A stretch of 64,000 bases of DNA from Robiginitomaculum sp. (GCA_021776515.1 JAJFFS010000016.1:62001-126000); one strand, 5' to 3'; shown: positions 1 to 9,388, counted from the stretch's first letter. Notes: generated by a model from the sequence alone, not told the origin. Translations and numbers: made by a program.

Positions 1-1235
1 CTGTGAGCCATCTTATGAATCTCTTCCCAACGGGCTGGCACAGGACAGCTTGGTTCCGGTACTCTGCAAATCACAGGCTCAAGTGTGTCAATCTTACTTT
101 CATCGCCGGGGTAGGCCGTTACGAATTTGCCTGGTCCAGCTTCTTCGAGCTTCCAGCCAGTTTCTACTACCACCTGTCTTCCATTTCTCCCGGTAATTAG
201 TATTTGAGCGCCATGCATGACGCCATATTCGTTCACCTTTAGGCGGTAAAATTCCGAATTTCGAGCAGCTTGGCATAATTGATCAGCAAGGTATCGCCAG
301 TCACTGGCCACAATACCCAGTGTATCCAAAAAAAACTTGGCTTTGGCCCCGCCTGCCGGGTGGTCGAGCTTCAAAAGGTACTTGGTAAGTTTCTTTTCAG
401 TCACGACAAATTCGATACCATCCTCTGGTCTCGTGGTTGAAAATGTCCGAAAACTACCAGCCGCCTCAAAATTTCCTTGCGATAATGCCCTGCCAACTTC
501 CGTTCTGTGGTTGGGTGCATCTCCTGAAATGCGACGCATACTCAGCCTACCTCTGTCACTTAGTTCGCTCGTTTCTAGGAGCTTAGGGGCAAGTTTCTCA
601 AATTCTTGATGGTCTAAAAACCTTGCTGCGAACCTCGATCCATACTCCGTGATCATTGCCAAATCATCTGCTCTTTCTTCTGCGCCCTCCGGCCACTCAC
701 TAAGTTTGCAAAGCCCATATTCATCAATAAACATGTCTTGAAACAAAGAGCTGGCAAAAAGATCCATATGTACGGGGTTGTTCCAATCAACCTTAACCCA
801 GCCCAGGTACGGGCCAAATCCGCTAAGTGAATTTTCGATTGCTGGTCGGTGTTTATCGGAAAGCCCTTGCGTCACTACAACCCAAATATTCTTTCTGGCG
901 AGCACATTTTGAAGCTCATCTTCGGTCATGCTGGAACCACTAGTTTGCATCGTTTCGGCAAGGTCACAAATGATCGTCAATAAATGATCCCTGTCGGGCT
1001 TGTGTGTTTGGCCCGATGCGTTAGCAGTTATGCCTGAAGTGTTTGCATGAGGAGCGCTAAGTGTGATCTCGGCTAGATCATAGCAATATCTAGTGTGTAG
1101 AAGCGATCCGCGAAGCAGCCTAAGTGCTGGCATGTCAGAGTTATCTTCAATGGCGTTGATGATGACAGATGCGCACTGAGGGCCAAACACCATATCAAGG
1201 TCGGGATGGTCTTCGTCAAAGAAAAATGCAGTCAT
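1..1235 (-). CDS. Partial protein with C-terminal DUF6883-like (toxin-like) domain
   Basis: The reverse strand is open without a stop from an ATG at 1235 to the window edge, at least 411 residues; the 3' end is missing. Residues about 283-376 resemble DUF6883: a conserved DHPAGGAKAKFF segment, a DW..L segment, an EYG segment, and a terminal strand pair ending in W and an FVTAYP motif. That domain is known mainly from polymorphic-toxin and effector C-termini. Residues 1-280 match nothing I recognise, and I see no signal peptide or membrane segment, so the protein looks cytosolic. At least 35 residues follow the domain, so it is not the very C-terminus. The ribosome site before the ATG is weak. 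Position beside tRNA-Leu suggests acquired DNA. The frame is secure; the toxin link is an inference from memory of the family. Confidence 0.6.
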   Translation of the reverse strand, partial: MTAFFFDEDHPDLDMVFGPQCASVIINAIEDNSDMPALRLLRGSLLHTRYCYDLAEITLSAPHANTSGITANASGQTHKPDRDHLLTIICDLAETMQTSGSSMTEDELQNVLARKNIWVVVTQGLSDKHRPAIENSLSGFGPYLGWVKVDWNNPVHMDLFASSLFQDMFIDEYGLCKLSEWPEGAEERADDLAMITEYGSRFAARFLDHQEFEKLAPKLLETSELSDRGRLSMRRISGDAPNHRTEVGRALSQGNFEAAGSFRTFSTTRPEDGIEFVVTEKKLTKYLLKLDHPAGGAKAKFFLDTLGIVASDWRYLADQLCQAARNSEFYRLKVNEYGVMHGAQILITGRNGRQVVVETGWKLEEAGPGKFVTAYPGDESKIDTLEPVICRVPEPSCPVPARWEEIHKMAH

Positions 1236-1546
1236 AAAATTCAACCGTTCAGATATTGGTAGCCGCACTTGCGGTTTTCAGCATAATGGTCTGCTGGCGC
1301 AGTTTTTGCAACTTTAACTGAGGTTCTCTCGTGCATCCCCAAGATAAAAACCTGGTTGCGCTGCGCATAAATTTGTACTGAGCAGGTAACAGTCTGCATC
1401 ATTAATCCCCGCACTTTTCTGAAGTTGATATTTAGTCGCGCCTTGGTCGATCTATCTACCTATTTGGCGTTAGTGTGAGTAAATTTGACATAATCAATAC
1501 AAGTCAAATTCATCATAAAATCAATATAGTGGGTATTTAAAAAAAA
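1236..1546. other. Gene-free spacer between edge gene and tRNA-Leu
   Basis: This stretch of about 310 bases has no convincing ORF on either strand. It becomes AT-rich toward the tRNA. It holds the presumed promoter region of the minus-strand gene ending at the left edge. No integrase remnant or repeat of the tRNA 3' end is visible. Confidence 0.5.
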
Positions 1547-1631
1547 TGGTGCGGGTGGTCGGACTCGAACCGACACTCCGTGAGGAACGGCATTTTGAGT
1601 GCCGCGCGTCTACCAATTCCACCACACCCGC
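1547..1631 (-). tRNA. tRNA-Leu (CAA anticodon)
   Basis: The reverse complement starts GCGGGTG and ends CACCCGC followed by discriminator A and an encoded CCA, giving a perfect 7-bp acceptor stem. The anticodon loop reads CTCAAAA, so the anticodon is CAA, decoding UUG. The T arm has GGTTCGAGTCC. A long variable arm is present, as expected for class II tRNA-Leu. The 3' end points to the left window edge. Confidence 0.95.
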
Positions 1632-1734
1632 ATCAGAGGAACCGTTTATACCAGTTTGCAAATAAGGCAACAAGGATTGTTTGCAAATAATCAGTCGGTT
1701 GTGGCAAAAAACAAAACATTTATGGCTTTGGTCT

Positions 1735-1935
1735 TTTGATTTTCCTCACATTCACCGCAGGGCGACAATCTCTTGGTGGGTTGTGTTGAGCTTTGGCCGA
1801 CTGCCCGCATGTTCCGTTTTCTGATTATGCCGCTTTTCGGAATAAGATTTCCTTCGCGGGCACATCCCCGAAGATCAAGAGACCAGTCTTCTGCGAACTC
1901 TTTGCCCCTCGTCAGCATCAACATTTCTGTCAGGT
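1735..1935 (-). ncRNA. ssrS: Candidate 6S RNA
   Basis: The reverse strand folds into one long imperfect hairpin. Paired segments (plus coordinates) are 1756-1760 with 1891-1895, 1764-1766 with 1886-1888, 1769-1775 with 1876-1882, 1802-1808 with 1856-1862, and 1812-1816 with 1838-1842. Between the third and fourth pairs lies a bubble of about 13 nt on one side and 26 on the other. This is the 6S architecture of closing stem, central bubble and terminal stem. The 5' arm motifs GTTCGCA, CTGGTCTCTTGATC and the 3' arm motif CTGCGG resemble those of enterobacterial 6S RNA. 6S RNA binds the housekeeping RNA polymerase in stationary phase. Ends are approximate, and the outermost closing stem is poorly resolved. 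No better protein-coding explanation exists for this gap. Confidence 0.5.
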
Positions 1936-2003
1936 TTCACTGCTATAGCCATAATGAATAATATGTGGCACCAGATTGTATAAATTAGCCCGGGCGGAAA
2001 ATA

Positions 2004-2573
2004 ATGAAATCCAGACTACTGAAACTCGCGCGTGGCAAACACGCTTACCCGGCTTTGGCTTTTATTGCTTTTATTGAAAGCTCGATATTTCCCATTCCCC
2101 CCGATGTGATGATAATCCCCATGGTGTTGGCGGAACGGAAAAAGGCCTGGCTTATTGCGGGCATTGCGACGATTGCTTCTGTGGCTGGTGGTTTGCTGGG
2201 GTATATTATTGGGGCTTTTGCCTGGGATTCTATTGGGCAACCTTTGTTGGAATTATATGGCAAACAGGATAGTTTTGAGACATTTCGTGTCTGGTTTGAA
2301 AAATATGGATTTATGGCGGTTTTTGGTGCCGGGTTGACCCCCTTCCCCTATAAGGTGATCACCATTGCCAGTGGCTTTTCCCATATTAATCTGGCTGTTT
2401 TCATGATTGCCAGTATCATTGCCCGCGGCGGTAGGTTCTTTTTAGTAGCGGCTTTGTTGCGTGTTCTTGGGGACCGTGCACAGGAACTGATCGAACGTCA
2501 TTTTGCCGTGCTGGTTACCGCCATATTTGCTGCTGTGATTGTCGGCTTTCTTGCCTTGAAATTTGTGCATTAA
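2004..2573 (+). CDS. YqaA/DedA family membrane protein
   Basis: This is a 189-residue integral membrane protein of the SNARE-associated (DedA/VTT) family, YqaA branch. Visible are the N-terminal re-entrant segment with FIESSIFPIPPDV, a glycine-rich helix (GGLLGYIIGAFA), the conserved PFPYKVITIASGF segment before an amphipathic loop, and a final C-terminal helix. The family acts in lipid scramblase or transport and envelope homeostasis; the exact substrate is unknown. The length is normal. It stands alone, divergent from the 6S-like locus, and a GC-rich hairpin (2574-2592) follows the stop codon. Confidence 0.9.
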   Translation: MKSRLLKLARGKHAYPALAFIAFIESSIFPIPPDVMIIPMVLAERKKAWLIAGIATIASVAGGLLGYIIGAFAWDSIGQPLLELYGKQDSFETFRVWFEKYGFMAVFGAGLTPFPYKVITIASGFSHINLAVFMIASIIARGGRFFLVAALLRVLGDRAQELIERHFAVLVTAIFAAVIVGFLALKFVH

Positions 2574-2634
2574 CGCGGCATCGCGCCGCGCTAAAAAGAC
2601 TTGGCAGAAGCATTGTTTCCGCTAATCTGTTTCT

Positions 2635-3168
2635 ATGAATATTCGTGAAAACCTTACCCCATCGCGTTGGCCACTATTGGCGGCACTGGCGGCCATTATG
2701 GCGCTTGGCACCGCCCACGCTTTTGAAACTTTTGGCGGATTACAGCCGTGCGCTCTCTGTCTGCGACAACGGGAGGTGTACTGGGTTGCCCTTGCTATAG
2801 CGGCCCTTGGTCTGTTGGCCATGTACATGAAACCAAACTGGAATATCGGACGTGGCGTTGTGGCCCTTTTGGGGCTGACGTTTCTCACCGGGGCCATTGT
2901 TGCGGGATACCATGCCGGTGTTGAATGGCATTTTTGGCCGGGTCCTGCGACATGTACTGGTGGTGGCGTGGGACTGGAAGGATTTAGCGCTGCTGATCTG
3001 AACGCCGCATTGGGGACGGCAAGCAAGGCACCAAGTTGCGATCAAATTCCGTGGAGCTTTGCGGGTATTTCCATGGCCGGCTGGAATGCAGTTTTCTCAG
3101 CGGCACTGGTCGCAGCCAGCTTTTTCAGCCTGACACAGGGTAAGGGGAATGCAATTGGCCGACAATAA
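2635..3168 (+). CDS. dsbB: Disulfide bond formation protein B
   Basis: This 177-residue inner-membrane quinone reductase reoxidises periplasmic DsbA. There are four hydrophobic segments. The first periplasmic loop carries the redox pair C39-x-x-C42 (PCALC), and the second carries C107 and C135. The QREVYW and SFAGISMAGWNA segments are typical of alphaproteobacterial DsbB. The last 20 bases overlap coq7, so the two are probably translated as one unit. Both proteins use ubiquinone, which may explain the pairing. Confidence 0.93.
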   Translation: MNIRENLTPSRWPLLAALAAIMALGTAHAFETFGGLQPCALCLRQREVYWVALAIAALGLLAMYMKPNWNIGRGVVALLGLTFLTGAIVAGYHAGVEWHFWPGPATCTGGGVGLEGFSAADLNAALGTASKAPSCDQIPWSFAGISMAGWNAVFSAALVAASFFSLTQGKGNAIGRQ

Positions 3169-3730
3169 ACGCGCCAAACGCCCATTACCACCTGGTAACG
3201 CTATGGCCAGGCGCGTGGCCGACATGGTTCGGGTGGATCATGCGGGCGAGACGGCGGCCGTGGCCATCTATCAGGCTCAGCAAAAAGTGTTTGGCGTTTT
3301 GGCAAACAAGCGCGCTATTACGCAAACCCTCCATGAGATGGAGCAGGGCGAGCATGTTCATCTCAATGCTTTCAGTGAAGAGTTATGCAAGCGCAAGGCC
3401 CGGCCCACGGCCTTTATTGGCCTTTGGCAGCCGCTAAGTTTTGCCCTTGGTGCGGGCACAGCCCTTTTGGGTGAAAAATGCGCTCATGCCTGTACCGAGG
3501 CTGTAGAGGATGTGATTGAACAACATTATCAGGATCAGATTGATGAGCTGGAAGCAGCAGATGTCGAACCTGAACTGATAGCCCTGTTTACGCAATTTCG
3601 TGAGGATGAGCTGGAACACCGCGATAAAGCCATAGAGGAAGGTGCGCATGAGGCACCGGCCTATCCGTTGCTGACGGGGGTTATCAAGGCGGGCTGCCGG
3701 GCGGCTATTCGATTGTCTGAGAAAATCTAA
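3149..3730 (+). CDS. coq7: Demethoxyubiquinone hydroxylase (Coq7 type)
   Basis: This is a 193-residue di-iron monooxygenase for the C-6 hydroxylation in ubiquinone synthesis. Iron ligands are visible as E34, E68-x-x-H71, E120 and E154-x-x-H157, in two repeats of the ferritin-like fold. There are no transmembrane helices, as expected for a peripheral membrane enzyme. It overlaps the end of dsbB by 20 bases, an arrangement common in alphaproteobacteria. Coq7 replaces UbiF in this lineage. Confidence 0.93.
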   Translation: MQLADNKRAKRPLPPGNAMARRVADMVRVDHAGETAAVAIYQAQQKVFGVLANKRAITQTLHEMEQGEHVHLNAFSEELCKRKARPTAFIGLWQPLSFALGAGTALLGEKCAHACTEAVEDVIEQHYQDQIDELEAADVEPELIALFTQFREDELEHRDKAIEEGAHEAPAYPLLTGVIKAGCRAAIRLSEKI

Positions 3731-3736
3731 ACTGGT

Positions 3737-3973
3737 TTATTCCGCCCCATCGACATAAACATCACCATCCAGGTCATCCAGCTTTTTCTGCAGGTGCGCC
3801 CGTACATCTTGCACGGCCTGATTATAAACTGCAGGCCCCAGGGTTTTCAAAAACATATCCAGAATTTCAGTGGCGCGAAATTCGGATAGAGGTTCATCAA
3901 ATTCGGTCTCAAAAGAATTTTGCAATCGAGCAATAAATTCCGCCTTGCGGGTATCATCAATTTTGATTTGCAC
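3737..3973 (-). CDS. DUF2164 family protein
   Basis: This is a 78-residue acidic protein with the family signature AVYNQAVQD followed by LQKKLDDLDGDVY. No signal peptide or membrane segment is present. Function is unknown. It is convergent with coq7 (6 bases apart) and lies directly downstream of the porin-like gene on the same strand. Confidence 0.85.
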   Translation of the reverse strand: MQIKIDDTRKAEFIARLQNSFETEFDEPLSEFRATEILDMFLKTLGPAVYNQAVQDVRAHLQKKLDDLDGDVYVDGAE

Positions 3974-3983
3974 GGCTTTGGCG

Positions 3984-4799
3984 CTAGTTGCGGGCTTTGA
4001 GCGTTATGCCATACCAGCTTGAATTATCGTCGGTGAGGCCAAGGCCATCAAGAAAACGGTTGTCTTCAGAAATAGCCCAGTGCCCGCCTATCCCCAGCGA
4101 TGCTTGCCGGTTGAAATTATAGACAAGCTCTGCATCAGTCTGAAAATAAGTATATTCAGCACCATTGCCGTCGGCATAACCACCGGTAACACCAAGGTTG
4201 AGGTCAGTGCGCCCGAAGGGCAAGGTATATTCCAGTGATGCCTCAACCGTTGCCATTTCGGTCTCAAAATCATAAAATCCGTAAAGACTTGGTTTAAATG
4301 GCATATCAAGGGAAAGCCCGGCATAGGCCTCTACAGAATCTTGCCGAGCAAACAGAAGTTGTGGCGAACTATAAATATAACCGGTAACCCCAATATCGGC
4401 ATAAACCGACTCGGTCAGATCAAACCCGTAGCCACCATAAACATCAATTTCTGTCTGGTAGGCGTTAAAATCATCTTCAGTTGGCAGAACCGCCCATGCC
4501 CCGGCATAAAAGCCACCTGTAGATATTTCCACGCCGCCCTGTACGCCATGTTTGGCAAATTGTTGGCCACGAAAAACATATTCTGAAGTGTAGGTGGCAC
4601 TGGCTTTGAAATTAAATTCCCGAAAGCCAAAGGGGGTAGGCGCGGAAGAACTGACATTGCTGCTCGACCCATAAGCCGCGGCCATTGATTGTGGATGTAC
4701 AGCACCGGCATCCTTGCGCAATTGGCCCGGTGCCCCGCCTGCCAGCACATTGCCTGCAAGCAGTGTCAGGATTATTGTACTTGGTATTATCCGAAGCAT
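3984..4799 (-). CDS. TorF family putative outer-membrane porin
   Basis: A signal peptide (MLRIIPSTIILTLLAGNVLAGG) precedes an alternating-hydrophobicity beta-barrel protein of about 271 residues. The ATYTSEYVFRGQQ segment marks the TIGR02001/TorF family, and regular aromatic-ended strands run to the C-terminus, though the last residue is Asn rather than Phe. An upstream GTG at 4811 is in frame, but a GGAG site sits correctly for the ATG at 4799, which I prefer. Substrate unknown. Confidence 0.85.
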   Translation of the reverse strand: MLRIIPSTIILTLLAGNVLAGGAPGQLRKDAGAVHPQSMAAAYGSSSNVSSSAPTPFGFREFNFKASATYTSEYVFRGQQFAKHGVQGGVEISTGGFYAGAWAVLPTEDDFNAYQTEIDVYGGYGFDLTESVYADIGVTGYIYSSPQLLFARQDSVEAYAGLSLDMPFKPSLYGFYDFETEMATVEASLEYTLPFGRTDLNLGVTGGYADGNGAEYTYFQTDAELVYNFNRQASLGIGGHWAISEDNRFLDGLGLTDDNSSWYGITLKARN

Positions 4800-4893
4800 G
4801 GCAATCTCCACGTTTGGCGAATCACTAAATTCACCTTAATTGATATTATCTGCCAAGAGAATCTTACGATTTGGTATCCAATCCCCTTGAACC

Positions 4894-7629
4894 CTAACCG
4901 ACTTTACCATGACAGTGCTTGTATTTTTTCCCGGTACCGCAAGGGCAGGTCGCATTACGGGACACCCGTCCCCAAGTGTCGGGGTTTTGCGGATCAACTT
5001 TGGCCGCTGCCTGGCGGTCTCTTGATGGTTCCAAGCGCACATCCAGCGCCCCCGTGCCAGGTGCATTTGCCCTTGCCTCAGGATCAGAGTGGGTTTCAAT
5101 AGTATTTTCAGGAACCTGAAGCTGCAAATCCTGCGGTTCCAGGCGCAGGTTCTGGTAACTCATGGTGATCCTGGTAACCGTTTCACGTAGTTCAGAAAGC
5201 AGGTTTTCAAAAAGAGAGAATGCCTCTGTTTTAAACTCATTCAAGGGATCACGCTGTGCGTAACTGCGCAGATGTACAACCGATTTGAGGTGGTCGATAT
5301 TTTGCAAATGTTCGCGCCAGTGCTGGTCCACAACGCTGAGCAAAACCTGTTTTTCAATTTGGCGCAAACGCTCAGAGGTTAAATTCGCGGCGATTTGTGC
5401 ATAGACCTTGTCAGCCATTTCAATGATGCGCTCCTGCACCTCTTCATTGGCGGTACCTTCTTCTTTTGTCCATTCATCAACCGGCAGGGTTATGCCAAGC
5501 AGTTCTAGCAATGTCTCTTTGAGACCTTGAACATCCCATTGGTCTGCCATCGCCTTTTCAGGCATATAATTGTTGATAACATCCTCAATGGCTTCGGCAC
5601 GCATATCACCAATGACATCAGATACATCGTCCGCGTTCATGAAATCCCGGCGCTGCTCAAAAATGGCTTTACGTTGATCATTGACCACATCATCGTATTT
5701 GAGAATGTTTTTGCGGGTTTCGAAATTCCGTGCCTCAACTTTTTTCTGCGAAGTTTCCAGTGCCTTGTTCATCCAGGGGTGTGCAATAGCTTCACCTTCT
5801 TGCAGCCCCAAGGTGCGCATGATGCCGTCCATGCGTTCGGGCGCAAAAATACGCATCAAGTCATCTTCCACCGAGACAAAAAACTTGGAACGTCCGGGGT
5901 CCCCCTGGCGGCCAGTCCGTCCGCGCAGCTGATTATCAATCCGTCGGCTTTCATGGCGTTCAGTGGCCAACACATATAACCCGCCGGCCCCAATAACGAT
6001 GGCTTTGTTGGCTTCAACCTGTTCGTTGATCTGCGTCTTTTTTTTCTGAACCTGTTTTTCGTCCGGCTCCTTACCTTTGGCCGAGGCACTGCTTAGCCAG
6101 TCTTCAAGGAGCATATCTGCATTGCCGCCAAGTTGAATATCCGTACCACGGCCCGCCATGTTGGTGGCGATGGTTACGGCGCCTGGCGCGCCTGCCTGTG
6201 CAATGATTTGCGCTTCCTGTTCGTGATAGCGGGCGTTAAGCACCTTGTGCTTGATTTTTTCTTTTTTGAAAATTTCTGAAAGAACTTCTGACTTTTCAAT
6301 GGAAGCTGTGCCGACCAGTATGGGTTGATGACGTGCTGTGGACTCGCGTACATCGGTTATAATGGCGTCGTATTTTTCCCGGGCTGTTCGGTACAATTCA
6401 TCATCGTCATCAATGCGCAAAATGGGCTTGTTGGTGGGAATATCAATGACGCTAAGTTTGTAGATGTTTTCAAATTCTGCCGCTTCGGTCATGGCGGTGC
6501 CGGTCATGCCAGCCAATTTGCTATAAAGGCGGAAATAGTTTTGGAAGGTAATGGAAGCCAGGGTCACGTTTTCTGGTTGAATTTCAACTTTTTCCTTGGC
6601 CTCGATAGCCTGATGCAGCCCTTCGGAAAGACGGCGACCATCCATCATCCGCCCGGTAAATTCGTCAATCAGCATCACCTTGCCATCCTTGACGATATAA
6701 TCCTTGTCGCAAGTAAACAGTTTGTGCGCCCGTAAAGCTTGATTGACGTGATGCACAACCGAGACATTGTTGATGTCGTAAAGGTCGTCCTCAATCAGTT
6801 CTTTTTCCAGCAGGATTTTTTCGATTTTTTCGTTGCCCACTTCTGTCAAGGCGATCGACCGTTGCTTCTCGTCCAGCTCAAAATCTTCGTCTTCCATCAC
6901 ACTCATCAGCGCATCAATGGTTTGGTAAAATTCGGTGCGGTCTTCGGTCGGGCCAGAGATGATCAAAGGTGTGCGGGCTTCATCAATCAGGATGGAGTCT
7001 ACTTCATCAACAATAGCAAAATGATGCTCACGCTGGCACATTTCCTCCAGCGAATATTTCATATTGTCGCGCAGGTAATCAAAACCAAATTCATTATTGG
7101 TGCCATAGGTCACATCACAGATATAGTTTTGTTTGCGCTCCGGATCAGTCAGACCATGAACAATGCAGCCCGTGGTCAGACCTAGAAAGCCGTAAATCTG
7201 GCCCATCCATTCTGCATCACGACTAGCCAGATAGTCGTTGACTGTGATCACATGTACGCCTTTGGCGGGGATTGCATTCAAATAAGCAGCCAATGTTGCT
7301 ACCAGGGTTTTGCCTTCGCCGGTACGCATTTCCGCAATGTCGCCTTCGTGCAAAACCATACCGCCGATAAGTTGTACATCATAATGCCGCTGACCAAGCG
7401 TCCGCTTTGCCGCTTCACGTACGGCGGCAAAGGCTTCGGGCAAAAGCTGGTTCAGGGTTTCACCTTGGGAAAACCGGGTGCGAAATTCCTCGGTTTTGGC
7501 ACGAATTTCCTCATCGTTCAGCGTTTCAAAATCATTTTCCAGCGCGTTGATTTTATCGACATTGGGCTGCATACGCCGCACCAGGCGGTCGTTTGAGGAA
7601 CCAAAAATTTTACGAACGATATTCAACAT
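4894..7629 (-). CDS. secA: Preprotein translocase ATPase SecA
   Basis: This is the 911-residue motor of the Sec export pathway. Walker A is MRTGEGKT at residues 101-108. The [14 protein letters not shown] helicase motif, the [12 protein letters not shown] region and the C-terminal SEC-C zinc motif ([14 protein letters not shown]), which binds SecB, are all present. The start at 7629 ([11 protein letters not shown]) matches the family; five codons upstream are also open. It is divergent from the foldase lipoprotein at 7785, so two export-related genes share one control region. Confidence 0.97.
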   Translation of the reverse strand: MLNIVRKIFGSSNDRLVRRMQPNVDKINALENDFETLNDEEIRAKTEEFRTRFSQGETLNQLLPEAFAAVREAAKRTLGQRHYDVQLIGGMVLHEGDIAEMRTGEGKTLVATLAAYLNAIPAKGVHVITVNDYLASRDAEWMGQIYGFLGLTTGCIVHGLTDPERKQNYICDVTYGTNNEFGFDYLRDNMKYSLEEMCQREHHFAIVDEVDSILIDEARTPLIISGPTEDRTEFYQTIDALMSVMEDEDFELDEKQRSIALTEVGNEKIEKILLEKELIEDDLYDINNVSVVHHVNQALRAHKLFTCDKDYIVKDGKVMLIDEFTGRMMDGRRLSEGLHQAIEAKEKVEIQPENVTLASITFQNYFRLYSKLAGMTGTAMTEAAEFENIYKLSVIDIPTNKPILRIDDDDELYRTAREKYDAIITDVRESTARHQPILVGTASIEKSEVLSEIFKKEKIKHKVLNARYHEQEAQIIAQAGAPGAVTIATNMAGRGTDIQLGGNADMLLEDWLSSASAKGKEPDEKQVQKKKTQINEQVEANKAIVIGAGGLYVLATERHESRRIDNQLRGRTGRQGDPGRSKFFVSVEDDLMRIFAPERMDGIMRTLGLQEGEAIAHPWMNKALETSQKKVEARNFETRKNILKYDDVVNDQRKAIFEQRRDFMNADDVSDVIGDMRAEAIEDVINNYMPEKAMADQWDVQGLKETLLELLGITLPVDEWTKEEGTANEEVQERIIEMADKVYAQIAANLTSERLRQIEKQVLLSVVDQHWREHLQNIDHLKSVVHLRSYAQRDPLNEFKTEAFSLFENLLSELRETVTRITMSYQNLRLEPQDLQLQVPENTIETHSDPEARANAPGTGALDVRLEPSRDRQAAAKVDPQNPDTWGRVSRNATCPCGTGKKYKHCHGKVG

Positions 7630-7784
7630 GGCAAAATAACTCAATAAACCCGAGATAAAAGTGTGTATGCAATGGCACTGTGCCTTGCAGCATACGTCCG
7701 GCTGACTTAATGACGAGGGCAGTCAGTGTCAACGCGCTGGCCTGAACTCGAAATAGTTTTCGTATCAAAATTTTGGAGGTGTTC

Positions 7785-8756
7785 ATGCCTGATTTGTCTT
7801 ATAGAGCACTTAAAGTGGGTTTGCTTCTTGTCCTGTCGGGAGTGCTGGTTGCCTGTATAGATAACAGTGGCACGGGCGGCAAAGATGGGTTTAGTGGTAT
7901 GCTGGAACGCGCCGGGGATGAAGCGGTCGCCCGGGTAAATGGTACAACGATATATGCTTCGGATATTACCCGTGAAGCCGCCGCACAAAAATTGATCCGG
8001 GTTGGCGACCCCTTGCCCAAAGGATCAGATACTTACAAGCAAGTGTTGGATGATCTGGTGGATCAACGCCTGTTAGCTTTGGAAGCGGTGCGCCGGGGTT
8101 TGGATCGTAATGGCGAGGCAAGGCGTCGTTTGCAGGCTGCGCGAGAACGGATACTTGGCAATATTTTAGTTGAAAATGCGGTTTCACAGGCGGTTACAGA
8201 TGATGCCATACGGCGTATGTACGATGAACAGGCCAAGCTGTCGCCACCTGGTGACGAAGTCAACGCGCGGCATATCTTGCTCAAGACCAAGGCCGAGGCT
8301 GAGGCCGTCATTGCGACGCTGAATGGCGGTGCGGATTTTGCCAAGTTGGCACTGGAAAAATCTATAGACCCCGGAAGTCGCCTTGAAGGCGGGGATCTGG
8401 GTTATTTTTCCCGCGATGCGATGGTCGCTCCCTTCGCTGATGCTGCCTTTGCTCTCACCAAAGGGGTAACTGCTGCGCCTGTACAAACAGAATTTGGCTG
8501 GCACGTTATTCAGGTTCAAGGGCGCCGCGCACAGACCCCGCCGAGTTTTGATGAAATGCGCCCGCGCATTGTGCGCTTTATGACATTTGACGAGATACAA
8601 AAACTGATCAGCCAATTGCGCCTTTCCGCCATTGTTGAACGTGATGACAAGCCAGATGATGGGCCAGATGATGAGGGGGAGCCAATTGAGGTGCAAAGCG
8701 AGCCGTTAAAGGATGATAGTGCGAAGGTTCTTCCTTCCGAAGAAGCCGGACAATAA
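7785..8756 (+). CDS. Peptidylprolyl isomerase lipoprotein (parvulin type)
   Basis: This 323-residue periplasmic foldase has a lipobox LVAC with acylated C24, a SurA_N-like region (about 40-140), and a parvulin/PpiC domain (about 165-265) marked by NARHILLKTKAEAE, GGDLGYF and FGWHVIQV. A long acidic, proline-rich tail ends the protein. The start is set by GGAGG at 7775-7779, five bases before the ATG at 7785; a TTG at 7773 is in frame but is part of that site. It probably helps newly exported proteins fold. Divergent from secA. Confidence 0.9.
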   Translation: MPDLSYRALKVGLLLVLSGVLVACIDNSGTGGKDGFSGMLERAGDEAVARVNGTTIYASDITREAAAQKLIRVGDPLPKGSDTYKQVLDDLVDQRLLALEAVRRGLDRNGEARRRLQAARERILGNILVENAVSQAVTDDAIRRMYDEQAKLSPPGDEVNARHILLKTKAEAEAVIATLNGGADFAKLALEKSIDPGSRLEGGDLGYFSRDAMVAPFADAAFALTKGVTAAPVQTEFGWHVIQVQGRRAQTPPSFDEMRPRIVRFMTFDEIQKLISQLRLSAIVERDDKPDDGPDDEGEPIEVQSEPLKDDSAKVLPSEEAGQ

Positions 8757-8807
8757 AACGCTACGTTAATCTCTTTTAGAGAAACTGCTTTCAAACAGGA
8801 TAGTGCC

Positions 8808-9212
8808 ATGAAACTGTTGCTGGTCGCCGCATGTGCGCTGATAGACCGCGATGGTCGGGTCCTTCTTGCCCGGCGACCGCAGGGAAAAGACCATGCCGGG
8901 TTATGGGAATTTCCGGGAGGAAAAGTTGAGCAGGGTGAAACCACAGAGCAGGCTTTGGTCAGGGAGTTGCGCGAGGAACTGGGTATTGAACCTTGCGAAA
9001 GCTGCCTGCAACCTTTTGCCTTTGCCACACATATTCAAGGCGGGCAGCAACTTCTCATGCCACTTTTTGTTTGTCGCCAATGGGATGGTTTTGTCAGGCC
9101 GCACGAAGGACAAGAGATCAAGTGGGTTCGCCCTCAAGACCTGCATGGTATGGCTATGCCTCCCGCAGATATTCCCCTTGCTGCCGAAATTAGAGACAGG
9201 TTGAAACGATGA
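8808..9212 (+). CDS. mutT: 8-oxo-dGTP diphosphatase (Nudix, MutT)
   Basis: This is a 134-residue Nudix hydrolase. The complete Nudix box spans residues 37-59, from GGKVEQGE to REELG. The EFPGGK lead-in and C-terminal EIKWVRPQDL are typical of MutT, which removes oxidised dGTP from the nucleotide pool. Its stop codon overlaps the start of a Flp pilin gene (ATGA), an unusual partner. No ribosome site is needed between them if coupled. Confidence 0.88.
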   Translation: MKLLLVAACALIDRDGRVLLARRPQGKDHAGLWEFPGGKVEQGETTEQALVRELREELGIEPCESCLQPFAFATHIQGGQQLLMPLFVCRQWDGFVRPHEGQEIKWVRPQDLHGMAMPPADIPLAAEIRDRLKR

Positions 9213-9388
9213 TGATGGGTGATTTTATAAAACGCTTTTGGGCCGACGACCGCGGGGCGACGACCATTGAATACGGGTTGATTATCGCTTTGATATTTTT
9301 GGCCATTTTAGGGGCGGTAACATTGTTTGCCGATAATGCGACAACAAAATTCAAAGACGCAACTACCGCCATTGCGGGTGCGGGGTAA
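9209..9388 (+). CDS. Flp/Fap type IVb pilin (second copy, outside tad locus)
   Basis: This 59-residue protein was found by direct translation. It has a short charged leader (MMMGDFIKRFWADDRG), then ATTIEYGLIIAL and a single hydrophobic helix, as in Flp pilins cleaved after Gly by the TadV/CpaA peptidase. The Glu at mature position 5 is present. The start ATG overlaps the mutT stop. It lies about 31 kb from the tad cluster and differs clearly from the main pilin at 40530-40694. It may be a minor or alternative subunit. Confidence 0.85.
   Translation: MMMGDFIKRFWADDRGATTIEYGLIIALIFLAILGAVTLFADNATTKFKDATTAIAGAG

Noticed and set aside
337-609. Plus-strand ORF in the left edge
   Set aside because: It is a shadow of the continuous minus-strand gene 1-1235, whose frame is open throughout.
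1691-1961. Overlapping small ORFs on both strands
   Set aside because: Both run through the 6S-like hairpin, lack ribosome sites and resemble no protein; the RNA explanation is better.
5527-7596. Several plus-strand ORFs of 80-150 codons
   Set aside because: All lie antisense to secA, whose sequence is conserved from end to end.
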